Below, piece after piece: positions 17,595 to 25,487 of a stretch of 64,000 bases of DNA. The notes under the pieces are model-generated. The model saw only the letters and a list, made by a program, of their open reading frames with translations. It did not search any database and had not been told where the DNA came from. Every line of letters starts with the position of its first letter. Positions within the stretch are counted from its first letter, which is position 1. Origin of the DNA: Pseudarthrobacter polychromogenes (GTDB lineage Bacteria; Actinomycetota; Actinomycetes; Actinomycetales; Micrococcaceae); assembly GCF_014644495.1 (NCBI RefSeq), contig NZ_BMKU01000001.1, forward strand, positions 496,001-560,000, written 5' to 3'. The translations under genes were made by a program, and so were the position numbers.

Positions 17595-18566
17595 CTACAG
17601 GACGCCCAGTTCCCCCACTGCGGCCAGGACATCCTGCACGGTGACCGCCAGCAGGGCAGGGTCCGGGTGGTGGGCAAACGTGTCACCCCGACGCAGCTCA
17701 GCCCGGGTCAGGACTATATGCGGACCCGGGGGCGGGCCCCAGATTTCGGGCGGAGCAGGCCCAAACAGCACCACCGACGGCGTCCCGTACGCGGAGGCCA
17801 GGTGCGCGGCCCCGGTATCCGCGGAGATCACCAGCCGGGCCGCTGCGATGGTGGCAGCGAACTCCCCCAATCCCAGCCTTCCGGCCAGCACCGCGTCGCC
17901 GGACAGGCCGGACTGCCGGCATACCTCCACTGCACGCTCCCGTTCCTGGCTGCCGCCCGTAAAGACGACATTGTGCCCGGCCACGGCGAGCGCAGACGCA
18001 ACGGCGGCGAACCGCTCAGCAGGCCAGAGGCGGCTGCCATAGGCCGCCCCGACATGCAGAACGCTGGCTGCGGGAACGGGGCTGGGCTGATGGGGCGTAT
18101 TCAGCTGGATGTCGAGCGGATCAGCTTCGATGCCGTGCCACTCCAGGAGCGCGGCCCAGCGCTCCCTTTCATGCAGCCTGGCACGCCACGGCGGCCCGTC
18201 CCGGTGTTCGCTCCGGTGCCCGATGGTTCGCCGCGCCTGCAATGCCTCAATCCGGCCCTGGCTCTCGGGACCACTGCCGTGCAGGTTCACTGCGACATCC
18301 ACCACGCCGGGTTCCACGGCCAGCGGCTCGTCCAGGCCATGGGTGGGCAGCAGCTCGTAGCCGCCCACCAGTCCCAGTGCCTCGGACAGCCATCCCTGCG
18401 CCGCATACCGCAGCCGATGCCCAGGGTAGGCGCGGCGAAGGGCCTTAAGGGCAGGCACGGCCACCAGCAGGTCCCCCAGCTTCAGTGCCCGAAGCACCAG
18501 GAGTTCCGGTCTTCCGCCGCCCTGATTCCCGGGCGCGGCGTGGGCGAGGAGTTCCCCGCCGCTCAT
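17595..18566 (-). CDS. Glycosyltransferase family 9 (heptosyltransferase-like)
   Basis: This 323-residue GT-B fold enzyme has an N-terminal Rossmann block LVLRALKLGDLLVAVPALKALR and a C-terminal nucleotide-sugar site with HVGAAYGSRLWPAERF and ADTGAAHLASAYGTPSVVLFGP. Both signatures are those of ADP-heptose:LPS heptosyltransferases. The organism is Gram-positive, so the acceptor is probably a wall or capsular glycan, not LPS. It overlaps the upstream GT9 gene by ATGA, indicating a two-gene operon of paralogues that could add successive sugars. Acceptor and donor cannot be read from sequence. Confidence 0.88.
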   Translation of the reverse strand: MSGGELLAHAAPGNQGGGRPELLVLRALKLGDLLVAVPALKALRRAYPGHRLRYAAQGWLSEALGLVGGYELLPTHGLDEPLAVEPGVVDVAVNLHGSGPESQGRIEALQARRTIGHRSEHRDGPPWRARLHERERWAALLEWHGIEADPLDIQLNTPHQPSPVPAASVLHVGAAYGSRLWPAERFAAVASALAVAGHNVVFTGGSQERERAVEVCRQSGLSGDAVLAGRLGLGEFAATIAAARLVISADTGAAHLASAYGTPSVVLFGPAPPEIWGPPPGPHIVLTRAELRRGDTFAHHPDPALLAVTVQDVLAAVGELGVL

Positions 18567-19708
18567 GCGTCCCCTTCCGGCAGTTCGGTGGCGGCCAGGC
18601 TCCGCACGTCCTCATAGACATCCCGCACTGCAACATCGGCCACCAGTGAATCGTTGTGCGGGCACCTGGGCGCCGTCCAGCCAACCTGGGTGACGTCTAT
18701 CCCGCAGGAAAGGCAGGCGGTGACCCAGGATGCGTGGATGCGGTGCAGGCTCCTGCCCAGCGCCGCGGCGTTGATGACGTTGCCCGCCCAGAAAATTCCA
18801 ACAGTGGGGACTCCCAGTGCCTGGGCGAGGTGCCGGGGGCCGCTGTCGTTGCCAACAACCACATCAGCGCTGGCCAGGAGCGCCACAAGTCCGCCCATAT
18901 CCAGGTCCCCCGCCAGGGAACGGACGTGGGCGGAGGCTGCCTGCTCCGCGATCTCTGCGGCCAGTCCCTGTTCGCTCCCGTCCCCGACGACAACAACCCG
19001 GAGCCCGTCCGCGGCGCACGCCGCCGCAAGTTCAGCAAACCGCCCAGCCGGCCAGCGGCGGCGGGGATCTGTGGCGCCCGGATGCACCACCACCAAAGGC
19101 GCGGCGCCGCCGTCGTCCATTGCGACGGCGGGGCGGGCCAGTCCCGGCGCGGGCGCCAGGCGGGCCTCCAGGTCGACGGGGAAGGCGCCGGCCAGGCCGG
19201 CCACTTCCAGTGCCCTTAGCGGCTCGTGCTGGTAATAGAGGTAGGGAACGGTACGCTCCAAGCTGGCGGCGTCCGCTGTCCGTGTGCCCACCGTGTGCCG
19301 CGCGCCGAGGCGAAGGAGGAACGGGTTTGAGTAGCGCCCTCCGCCGTGGAGCTGGACGGCCAGGTCGAACCCCTGTCCCCGCATATCGTCAAGAAACACC
19401 TCCAGCTCGTCCGCGTTCTCCTGCCCCGGACGGACGCCCTCAGCAAACGGAAGGATGCACACCTCGTCTACGGGACTTGTGGTGGCGGCAAGCAGTGCCT
19501 GGTGCACAGGCGTGCCCAGCAAGGTGACTGATGCGTCGGGATATGCCGCTTTGAGGGCGGATATGGCAGGGAGGGCAAAGACGAGATCGCCCAGGCCTCC
19601 GCCCCGCAGTACAGCGATCCTCGTCACGTCCTGGAATTTTTCCAGGACAGGGCCAACGCCGGTACCTGTCCGCCGCGAACCACCGAACTCTGCGGTGAGC
19701 TGCTCCAT
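18563..19708 (-). CDS. Glycosyltransferase family 9 (heptosyltransferase-like), second paralogue
   Basis: This 381-residue GT9 protein has the N-terminal block RIAVLRGGGLGDLVFALPAI and the C-terminal VVHPGATDPRRRWPAGRFAE and VGNDSGPRHLAQALGVPTVG. A Cys/His-bearing tail (CLSCGIDVTQVGWTAPRCPHND) resembles the cysteine-rich end seen in several heptosyltransferases and may be structural. Upstream is AAGGGG 5 nt before the ATG. It is translated before, and overlaps, the second GT9. The 211-bp gap to the divergent DUF4193 gene carries only weak repeats, including a 7-bp inverted repeat GCGTCCG/CGGACGC at 19801-19830. Confidence 0.88.
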   Translation of the reverse strand: MEQLTAEFGGSRRTGTGVGPVLEKFQDVTRIAVLRGGGLGDLVFALPAISALKAAYPDASVTLLGTPVHQALLAATTSPVDEVCILPFAEGVRPGQENADELEVFLDDMRGQGFDLAVQLHGGGRYSNPFLLRLGARHTVGTRTADAASLERTVPYLYYQHEPLRALEVAGLAGAFPVDLEARLAPAPGLARPAVAMDDGGAAPLVVVHPGATDPRRRWPAGRFAELAAACAADGLRVVVVGDGSEQGLAAEIAEQAASAHVRSLAGDLDMGGLVALLASADVVVGNDSGPRHLAQALGVPTVGIFWAGNVINAAALGRSLHRIHASWVTACLSCGIDVTQVGWTAPRCPHNDSLVADVAVRDVYEDVRSLAATELPEGDA

Positions 19709-19919
19709 GTTTACCCCTTACTCATAGTGTGGGGAACGCCTCCGTCCGTTGCGTCCTCCACTGGCCGGCACCCACATGCTGCGGTGATTAACCGCGGACT
19801 GCGTCCGTTCAACCCTTACCCAGCGGACGCCCAACATACTCCGGCTATTGGGGAATAGCCTCGTGATGCTGTACGTTTCATACGCGACAGGCGAACCAAA
19901 GAAAAGAGAAGCACCTAAA

Positions 19920-20222
19920 GTGGCAACCGATTACGATGAACTGCGCTCCGACGTCAAGGAATCGCAGGACAACTCACTCGAGCAGCTCCAGTCAGCAAAT
20001 GCTCCCGATGCACGCAGCGTTGTGCTTGAGCTGGATGAGGCTGACGGGCTCGACGGCGCAGGCGTGCCCGGAGGCGAGTTCGTGGCCGAAGAGCTCGTGG
20101 TACAGGTCATCCCGCAGGCTGAAGATGAATTCACCTGCTACTCCTGCTTCCTGGTCCGTCACCGGTCCCAGATTGCTCGCCAGAAGGATGGCCACAGCTA
20201 CTGCACCGAGTGCGAAGGCTAG
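19920..20222 (+). CDS. DUF4193 zinc-ribbon-like protein
   Basis: This 100-residue protein of the actinobacterial DUF4193 family starts MATDYDELRSDVKESQDNSL with a GTG codon. The acidic centre is followed by a putative four-cysteine zinc site: Cys73-x2-Cys76 and Cys95-x2-Cys98. The motif FTCYSCFLVRHRSQ is characteristic. Family members are abundant, conserved and of unknown function; a role in transcription has been suggested elsewhere by co-purification in related organisms, but nothing here proves it. The GTG was chosen because homologues begin at ATDYD; an ATG 72 nt upstream extends the frame without conservation. GAGAAG lies 9 nt upstream. Confidence 0.85.
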   Translation: MATDYDELRSDVKESQDNSLEQLQSANAPDARSVVLELDEADGLDGAGVPGGEFVAEELVVQVIPQAEDEFTCYSCFLVRHRSQIARQKDGHSYCTECEG

Positions 20223-20333
20223 TTAATACAGTCGACGTGGGGCTTCGGGAACATCCGTGGCCCCACCGATCCTAAGGCGCGCCCTGACGTTGGCGTGCCT
20301 TTCGGTTTTAAGCCGGCACCCAGGAGGCCCCGG

Positions 20334-20339
20334 TACTGT
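20334..20339 (+). promoter_or_regulatory. -10-like hexamer TACTGT before the leader ORF
   Basis: TACTGT ends 7 nt before the ATG of a 12-codon frame at 20347. It implies a transcript that begins at the leader ORF and not at the M50 gene. Confidence 0.45.
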
Positions 20340-20346
20340 GGCGCGT

Positions 20347-20385
20347 ATGGAACACGATGACAAGGCCGGCACCTGGCCTCGATGA
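20347..20385 (+). CDS. Possible 12-codon leader ORF overlapping the M50 protease start
   Basis: A short frame MEHDDKAGTWPR ends at TGA, and its last bases overlap the M50 ATG in the arrangement ATGA. The M50 gene has no good ribosome site of its own, and its frame is closed by a TGA at 20358. Translation of the M50 gene may therefore depend on ribosomes finishing this leader. The hexamer TACTGT upstream fits a leaderless start at this ATG. The peptide contains no run of a single amino acid that would suggest classical attenuation. This is inference from layout only. Confidence 0.4.
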   Translation: MEHDDKAGTWPR

Positions 20386-21122
20386 ACATACCCGGCGACC
20401 TCTGGACCAGACTGCTGGACGCGTTCAGCCGCGCGGACTCCCCGAGCGTGACTCTTACCGAGCTGGTGCTGGCTCTGGTTGTAGCTGCAGCCCTGTCAGT
20501 TCCGCGGCGTTCGTGGAGGTATTTCGGCCTGCTGGCCACGGCAACGCACGAAATGGGGCACGCGGTGGCAGCACTGCTCAGTGGCCAGCGGCTCTCGGGC
20601 ATCCGGCTCCGCCTCGACCATTCTGGAACCACCACCACGTACAGCCGCAGCATGCTCGCCAGCGCATGGTCATGCTTTTGGGGGTATCCGGTCCCGGCAA
20701 TCGTAGGTGCCGCGTTTGTCTGGTGCGGGTTCAATGGCTGGGGCCCGGCCGCCATCATGGCCGGTGGCCTGGCCCTGGCTGCCTCGCTGCTGTTCCTGCG
20801 GAATCTTGCCGGCATCCTCATCACTGTCACCGCGATCGCGGTGACAGTGCTTCTCATCCTTTTGGTTCCGACGTCATTCGTAGGGCATGTGGCCGTCATC
20901 CTGGGTGTGGCACTGCTGGTGGCCGCCGTGCGCGACCTGATCAAGCTGGCGCACCTTCACCTGCGCCGGCGGGAACGGCTGGCCAGCTCTGACGCCTACC
21001 TGCTGTGGCGCGCCACGTCGGTTCCCTCAGCAGTCTGGATCGTCCTTTTCGCAGCACTGGTGGCGGGCTCCTGGCTGTGGGCCTGGCAGCCCATCTCCAC
21101 AGTCCTGTATGCGGGAGCATAG
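20382..21122 (+). CDS. M50-type membrane metalloprotease
   Basis: This 246-residue polytopic membrane protein has the zinc motif HEMGH at residues 56-60 at the start of a membrane helix, followed by four or five further hydrophobic segments (for example residues 88-105, 112-155, 160-172 and 212-236). It matches the compact M50B-like peptidases of actinobacteria. A clear third zinc ligand motif like the LDGG of classical site-2 proteases is not seen, so proteolysis is not certain. Its stop TAG is also the beginning of the -10-like hexamer TAGGCT of the next gene. Confidence 0.78.
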   Translation: MNIPGDLWTRLLDAFSRADSPSVTLTELVLALVVAAALSVPRRSWRYFGLLATATHEMGHAVAALLSGQRLSGIRLRLDHSGTTTTYSRSMLASAWSCFWGYPVPAIVGAAFVWCGFNGWGPAAIMAGGLALAASLLFLRNLAGILITVTAIAVTVLLILLVPTSFVGHVAVILGVALLVAAVRDLIKLAHLHLRRRERLASSDAYLLWRATSVPSAVWIVLFAALVAGSWLWAWQPISTVLYAGA

Positions 21123-21125
21123 GCT
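21120..21125 (+). promoter_or_regulatory. -10-like hexamer TAGGCT of the GST-like gene
   Basis: TAGGCT ends 6 nt before the ATG at 21132. Its first three bases are the stop codon of the upstream M50 gene, so the promoter is embedded in the end of that gene. Confidence 0.5.
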
Positions 21126-21131
21126 GGTCCC

Positions 21132-22229
21132 ATGAGCCAGGAAACGGACACCACCCAGCAGGCCACCGAGGGGGGCGGCGCAGAGCACAGTACCCGCGGC
21201 GCCTATGTCACCGGTGGAGCGGAATTCAACCGTGATACCAATTACATCGAGGACCGCATCACCAAGGATGGTTCCCCGGGCAGCAATGGCGAGCCCGGCT
21301 GGCCCGTGGAGGCGGGCCGCTACCGGCTGATCGCCGCACGTGCCTGCCCCTGGGCGAACAGGACTGTCATTGTCCGGCGCCTGCTCGGCCTGGAGGACGC
21401 TATTTCCCTGGGACAGCCCGGCCCCACCCATGATGCGCGATCGTGGACCTTTGACCTCGATCCGGGAGGCGTGGACCCGGTCCTGGGTATCGGAAGACTC
21501 CAGGATGCCTACTTCAGGCGTTTTCCTGGCTACCCGCGGGGCATCACCGTCCCGGCAATCGTGGACGTGGCCAGCGGCGCCGTGGTAACCAACAATTTCC
21601 CGCAGATCACCCTGGACTTCGCCACCGAATGGACGGAGTTCCACCGCCCGGGGGCGCCGGACCTGTACCCGGAGACTCTGCGGGAGGAGATCGACCAGGT
21701 CAACAAGCGCGTGTTCACCGAGGTCAACAACGGGGTATACCGCTGCGGCTTTGCAGGGTCCCAGGAAGCCTACGACGCCGCCTACGCCCGGCTGTGGTCC
21801 GCGCTTGACTGGCTGGAAGACCGGCTCTCGAGGCAGCGCTACCTGGTGGGCGACACCATCACCGAAGCGGACGTCCGGCTGTTCACCACGCTGGCCCGCT
21901 TCGACGCCGTTTACCACGGCCACTTCAAGTGCAACCGCCAGAAACTCAACGAAATGCCCGCCCTCTGGGGCTACGCCCGGGACCTCTTCCAGACCCCCGG
22001 CTTTGGGGACACCATCGACTTCGTGCAGATCAAGCAGCACTATTACGTCGTCCATGAGGACATCAACCCCACCGGCATCGTTCCTGCGGGACCGGACCTG
22101 CGTGGCTGGCTGGAAGCCCACGGCCGGGAAGCACTTGGCGGCCGGCCCTTTGGAGACGGCACCCCGCCCGGACCCGTCAAAGAGGGCGAGCAAGTGGCGC
22201 CCGGCCACGGGGCTGCTCCGGAACAATAG
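21132..22229 (+). CDS. Xi-class glutathione S-transferase-like (glutathionyl-hydroquinone reductase family)
   Basis: This 365-residue protein has the Xi-class layout: a thioredoxin-like N-terminal domain with the catalytic motif ARACPWA (Cys72) and a helical C-terminal domain with VGDTITEADVRLFTTLARFDAVYHGHFKCN. The family reduces thiol conjugates of quinones through the active Cys. Because mshC in this window shows the cell makes mycothiol and actinobacteria generally lack glutathione, the natural thiol is probably mycothiol; that is inference. A long N-terminal Glu/Thr/Gly-rich lead (1-24) is variable. It is probably leaderless, and transcribed with a beta-lactamase-fold gene 41 bp later. 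Confidence 0.87.
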   Translation: MSQETDTTQQATEGGGAEHSTRGAYVTGGAEFNRDTNYIEDRITKDGSPGSNGEPGWPVEAGRYRLIAARACPWANRTVIVRRLLGLEDAISLGQPGPTHDARSWTFDLDPGGVDPVLGIGRLQDAYFRRFPGYPRGITVPAIVDVASGAVVTNNFPQITLDFATEWTEFHRPGAPDLYPETLREEIDQVNKRVFTEVNNGVYRCGFAGSQEAYDAAYARLWSALDWLEDRLSRQRYLVGDTITEADVRLFTTLARFDAVYHGHFKCNRQKLNEMPALWGYARDLFQTPGFGDTIDFVQIKQHYYVVHEDINPTGIVPAGPDLRGWLEAHGREALGGRPFGDGTPPGPVKEGEQVAPGHGAAPEQ

Positions 22230-22258
22230 TCGGCGCCGCTCGGTAAGCGCTTTCCGGC

Positions 22259-22264
22259 TAGAAT
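22259..22264 (+). promoter_or_regulatory. -10-like hexamer TAGAAT of the serine hydrolase gene
   Basis: TAGAAT ends 6 nt before the ATG at 22271. It is close to the bacterial consensus and there is no ribosome site, so a leaderless transcript is likely. Confidence 0.6.
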
Positions 22265-22270
22265 TGCGCC

Positions 22271-23380
22271 ATGCAGACATCACACGGCTTTGTGGCGCCC
22301 GGATACGGCGGCGTCCTGGAACTGTTCGACTCATTCCTTCGCGATGACCCGCAGTACAGCGCGCAACTGGCCGCGTATAAGGACGGCGTCCAGGTGGTGG
22401 GGCTGTCCGGCGGGCCGGACATGGCTCCGGACTCCGTGACAGGGGCGTATTCCTGTTCCAAGGGCGTGGCCGCCATGGTGATCGGACTGCTGGTACAAGA
22501 CGGACTGCTGAACCTGGACCAGACCGTGGCACACTACTGGCCGGAGTTCGGGGTGCATGGAAAAGACCAGCTCCTGGTCCGGCAGGCCTTATCCCACCAG
22601 GCCGGGCTCATGGGCGTGGAAGGCGGCTTCCCCCTGGAAGAGTTCACCACCCCGGCCGCCGCTGCCCGGCTCGCCGCAGAGGCCCCGGCCTGGGAGCCCG
22701 GCAGGCAGTTCGGCTACCACGCGCTCACCATCGGGATCATCATGGAGGAACTGTGCCGCCGCACGGCCGGAGAAACGCTGCAAGAGGTGTATGGCCGGCG
22801 GATCCGGGGTCCGTTCGGCGTCGACTTTTTCCTCGGCCTGCCGGAGGAACAGGACTCCCGCTACCGGAACGTCCTTTATTCGGCCAGCCCGGAGCAACCC
22901 TGGATGGATCCACTCAGCCTTGAAGGCCTGAACAGCAACGCCCCCGCAAGCACCATCATGGAACTCCCCAACATCCGCTCCGTGCGGGCCGCAGGAATGT
23001 CCGCGGCCGGAGGGGTGGGAACCGCTGAAGGCCTGGCCCGCCTCTACGCCGCGGCCACCACGGGCACCAACGGAGGGACACCGTTCCTCAACGCTGCCAC
23101 CGTTGACCTCATGTCCCGGGAACAAGTGTGGGGCCTCGACCGCTCCTCCGGCCTGGACAACGCGTTCGCCGTTGTCTTCATGAAACCGCACCCGTCGCGC
23201 AACTTCGGCAGCCACCGGGCGTTCGGGCATGAGGGCGCCAACGCCGCCCTCGGGTTTGCGGACCCGGCCTATGGGCTGGGGTTCGGCTACATCCCGCAGC
23301 GGCAGGAGGACGGCCGGACACCGGGCCGTGCACACCGACTGGCAGCTGAAGTACGCCGATCGGCGGCGGACTTGTCCTGA
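22271..23380 (+). CDS. Serine hydrolase, beta-lactamase/EstB family
   Basis: This 369-residue cytosolic protein has the penicillin-binding/class C beta-lactamase fold. The nucleophile motif SCSK (Ser61, Lys64) is followed by LVRQALSHQAGL, the conserved active-site loop of esterase-type relatives. The expected Tyr motif is probably FGYHALT at about residues 152-158, and the third motif near FGHEGANAALGFAD replaces KTG with HEG, as in family VIII esterases. No signal peptide is present. It likely cleaves an ester or lactone, but the substrate is unknown. Confidence 0.86.
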   Translation: MQTSHGFVAPGYGGVLELFDSFLRDDPQYSAQLAAYKDGVQVVGLSGGPDMAPDSVTGAYSCSKGVAAMVIGLLVQDGLLNLDQTVAHYWPEFGVHGKDQLLVRQALSHQAGLMGVEGGFPLEEFTTPAAAARLAAEAPAWEPGRQFGYHALTIGIIMEELCRRTAGETLQEVYGRRIRGPFGVDFFLGLPEEQDSRYRNVLYSASPEQPWMDPLSLEGLNSNAPASTIMELPNIRSVRAAGMSAAGGVGTAEGLARLYAAATTGTNGGTPFLNAATVDLMSREQVWGLDRSSGLDNAFAVVFMKPHPSRNFGSHRAFGHEGANAALGFADPAYGLGFGYIPQRQEDGRTPGRAHRLAAEVRRSAADLS

Positions 23381-23447
23381 ACCTTCCTGCTCCCGTGCCG
23401 GCGCGGACGCTTGACCAGCAGCTTTGTCCGCAACCGTAAGTCGCCCG

Positions 23448-23453
23448 TAACGT
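23448..23453 (+). promoter_or_regulatory. -10-like hexamer TAACGT of the FUSC-like gene
   Basis: TAACGT ends 7 nt before the ATG at 23461. A TTTGTC hexamer about 19 bp further upstream (23423) could be a poor -35 element. Confidence 0.5.
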
Positions 23454-23460
23454 TGTCCGG

Positions 23461-24579
23461 ATGACCAAGCCGAAAGTACGCCCGGATGCCCGCTGGGCCA
23501 AGGGGACCATTTTCCTCAAACAGGCGGTATCGGGGCTGTCTGCGGCCTTTGCAACGCAACGGCTCCAGCTGGCGGCAAAAGCGGCAGTTGCTGCCGGAGT
23601 GGCGTTCCTCATCGCTCCGCTGATGCCGGGAGTGGCTGCCCAGTATCCCTACTACGCACCGCTGGGCGCGCTGGTGGCCATGTACCACAATGTTGCCGGC
23701 TCCATACAGCAGGGACTGCAGGCCCTTGCCGGCCTTGCCATGGGCATCGGCCTTGCGTTCGTGCTGGTCAACGTGACGGATCCATCGCCCCTTGCCGTGG
23801 CCCTGATCATGGGCATTGGCGTGCTGCTGGGGGGCCTTCCCGGAATTGGCAAGGGCAGTGACTGGATCCCGACGGCGGCGCTGCTGGTCCTGCTGATCGG
23901 CGGCAGTAATCCGGACGATTTTTCCTTCGGATACCTCGTCCAGATGGGTGCCGGCGTCGCTGTGGGAATCGGCGTAAATTTCCTGATTTTCCCACCGCTG
24001 CACTTCAATGCCGCGGCAGCCAGCCTTGACGATTTGCGGATCGCCCTCGGGAAACAGCTCACTGACATGGGCAAGGCACTTCTGGAAGAGTGGCCGCCCA
24101 AGCACGAGGACTGGTCGCGCCGTTCGGACGAGCTCTCGGCCGCTGCCCGCTCAGTCCGGCATCTCGTCAAGGAAGCGGACGCCAGCCGCCGGGCAAACCC
24201 GCGGCGCAAACTCCACCCCCGCGATGTTGACCTCGACTACCGCAACCTGCGCGAACTGGAGCGGGTGACCTTCCACATCCAGGACATTACGGACGTGTTG
24301 TCGGATGTCATTTATGAGAGCGACGTGCCGTACGGGGTGCCGCTGCAGGACAACGCCCCGCTGGCTGACGCCCTGAAGTCGGCGGGTGATCTTCTGCGCT
24401 CGTTCAGCGAGGATGATTCGGCCACACAGGAGGAGAAGCTCGAGGCGGCCAGGTCGGCGGTGGAAGCCTGCCTCGCAGCCACCGCCGGGAGGCAGCCGGA
24501 CCAGGGCATGGTCCCTGCGTCCGAATCGGTCCTCCTGAGCCTCCACCGGATCCTGCGGGCTGTCCGGTCAGCTTCCTAG
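23461..24579 (+). CDS. FUSC-like membrane protein (aromatic acid exporter family)
   Basis: This 372-residue protein has an N-terminal membrane half (about residues 32-185, with helices such as AAVAAGVAFLIAPLMPGVAA, GLAMGIGLAFVLVNV and AALLVLLIGG) and a soluble helical C-terminal half (190-372). This is half of the usual FUSC/ArAE layout and matches single-module actinobacterial proteins, which may dimerise. Export of aromatic acids or similar anions is the family-level guess. It ends tail to tail with the MaoC gene, sharing the CTAG tetranucleotide for both stop codons. Confidence 0.82.
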   Translation: MTKPKVRPDARWAKGTIFLKQAVSGLSAAFATQRLQLAAKAAVAAGVAFLIAPLMPGVAAQYPYYAPLGALVAMYHNVAGSIQQGLQALAGLAMGIGLAFVLVNVTDPSPLAVALIMGIGVLLGGLPGIGKGSDWIPTAALLVLLIGGSNPDDFSFGYLVQMGAGVAVGIGVNFLIFPPLHFNAAAASLDDLRIALGKQLTDMGKALLEEWPPKHEDWSRRSDELSAAARSVRHLVKEADASRRANPRRKLHPRDVDLDYRNLRELERVTFHIQDITDVLSDVIYESDVPYGVPLQDNAPLADALKSAGDLLRSFSEDDSATQEEKLEAARSAVEACLAATAGRQPDQGMVPASESVLLSLHRILRAVRSAS

Positions 24580-25487
24580 AGGGCGCTCACTGAACCGTGG
24601 AAATGGCGCCTCCCTGAGCGGGGATTCCAGGCCACGAAGTCGGACCTGCCCCACGCTCCGGCAGGGCCCTCTACTGTTGTGATCTCCAAGGCAACCCGGC
24701 AGGGAAGAAACACCGGGGCGTCGAAGTCCACGTCCCAGGCGAAGGAATCACCCCGGGACGGGCCCACATCGGCGAGCGCCCTTGAGGCAAGGTACATGCC
24801 GTGCGCTATGGACCGTCGCATCCCCAATGCCTTGGCGGAGAGAACGCTCAAGTGAATGGGATTGAAGTCGCCGGACACTGCCGCGTAGGCACGGCCGGTA
24901 TCAACACCGAGGTGCCAGAGGGCCGTGGGATCAGGTGCCTTGAATTCCGCCCGGTCGGGAGCCGGGGACGATTTGTCGATGCCCGGCAGGAAGACTCCCT
25001 TGGCAAGGTACGTGGAGATTCCCAGCCAGCAGACCTCGGCTGTTCCAGCCCGGCGGACCTCGGCAATAACGTCCACCTGTGTGCCCGCGCGGTGCCCACG
25101 CAGGTTCTCCACCCTGGCGGTGATGTCCAGGGCGTCCGTGAAGAACACGGGAATCCGCTGCTCCACACTGTTGCGAAGGTGGATCATACCGAGCAACGGC
25201 AGGGGAAAATCGTCCCTGTTCATCACACTTATGGCCAGGGGAAAGGCGAGGGCGTGGATGAACCCGGCAGGCAGCACGTCACTGGCTGTTTCACCGATCA
25301 GGTGCTGGTACGCGGTGAGGGTGGAAACGTCGACGGCGACGCCCCGCACTTCATGGCTTTCAGCCGGCAGGGCAGTGCCCTCATGGGCGCCCAAGAGCCG
25401 GCGGCGTGCGGCCTGCGCTGCGGCGTTGACGTACAGTTTGGACAGCGACGGCATCTCCCCCAGAATGACCGGCTGGGCGGAGGTCAT
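24576..25487 (-). CDS. MaoC-like (R)-specific enoyl-CoA/ACP hydratase
   Basis: This 303-residue double hot-dog protein probably hydrates enoyl thioesters. The N-terminal hot-dog half is degenerate; the C-terminal half has the hydratase signature YAAVSGDFNPIHLS with catalytic Asp and His, followed by IAHGMYLASRAL. It resembles the mycobacterial HtdX (Rv0241c). The ATG at 25487 overlaps the stop of the FabG4-like gene as ATGA, and the 8-residue longer frame was rejected on that basis. It is the last gene of a thiolase-reductase-hydratase operon for acyl-CoA chain modification. Confidence 0.88.
   Translation of the reverse strand: MTSAQPVILGEMPSLSKLYVNAAAQAARRRLLGAHEGTALPAESHEVRGVAVDVSTLTAYQHLIGETASDVLPAGFIHALAFPLAISVMNRDDFPLPLLGMIHLRNSVEQRIPVFFTDALDITARVENLRGHRAGTQVDVIAEVRRAGTAEVCWLGISTYLAKGVFLPGIDKSSPAPDRAEFKAPDPTALWHLGVDTGRAYAAVSGDFNPIHLSVLSAKALGMRRSIAHGMYLASRALADVGPSRGDSFAWDVDFDAPVFLPCRVALEITTVEGPAGAWGRSDFVAWNPRSGRRHFHGSVSAL

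Noticed and set aside
21027..22532. 501-residue minus-strand frame opposite the GST-like gene
   Set aside because: It is antisense to a clear gene with catalytic motif, and shows no conserved motif of its own.
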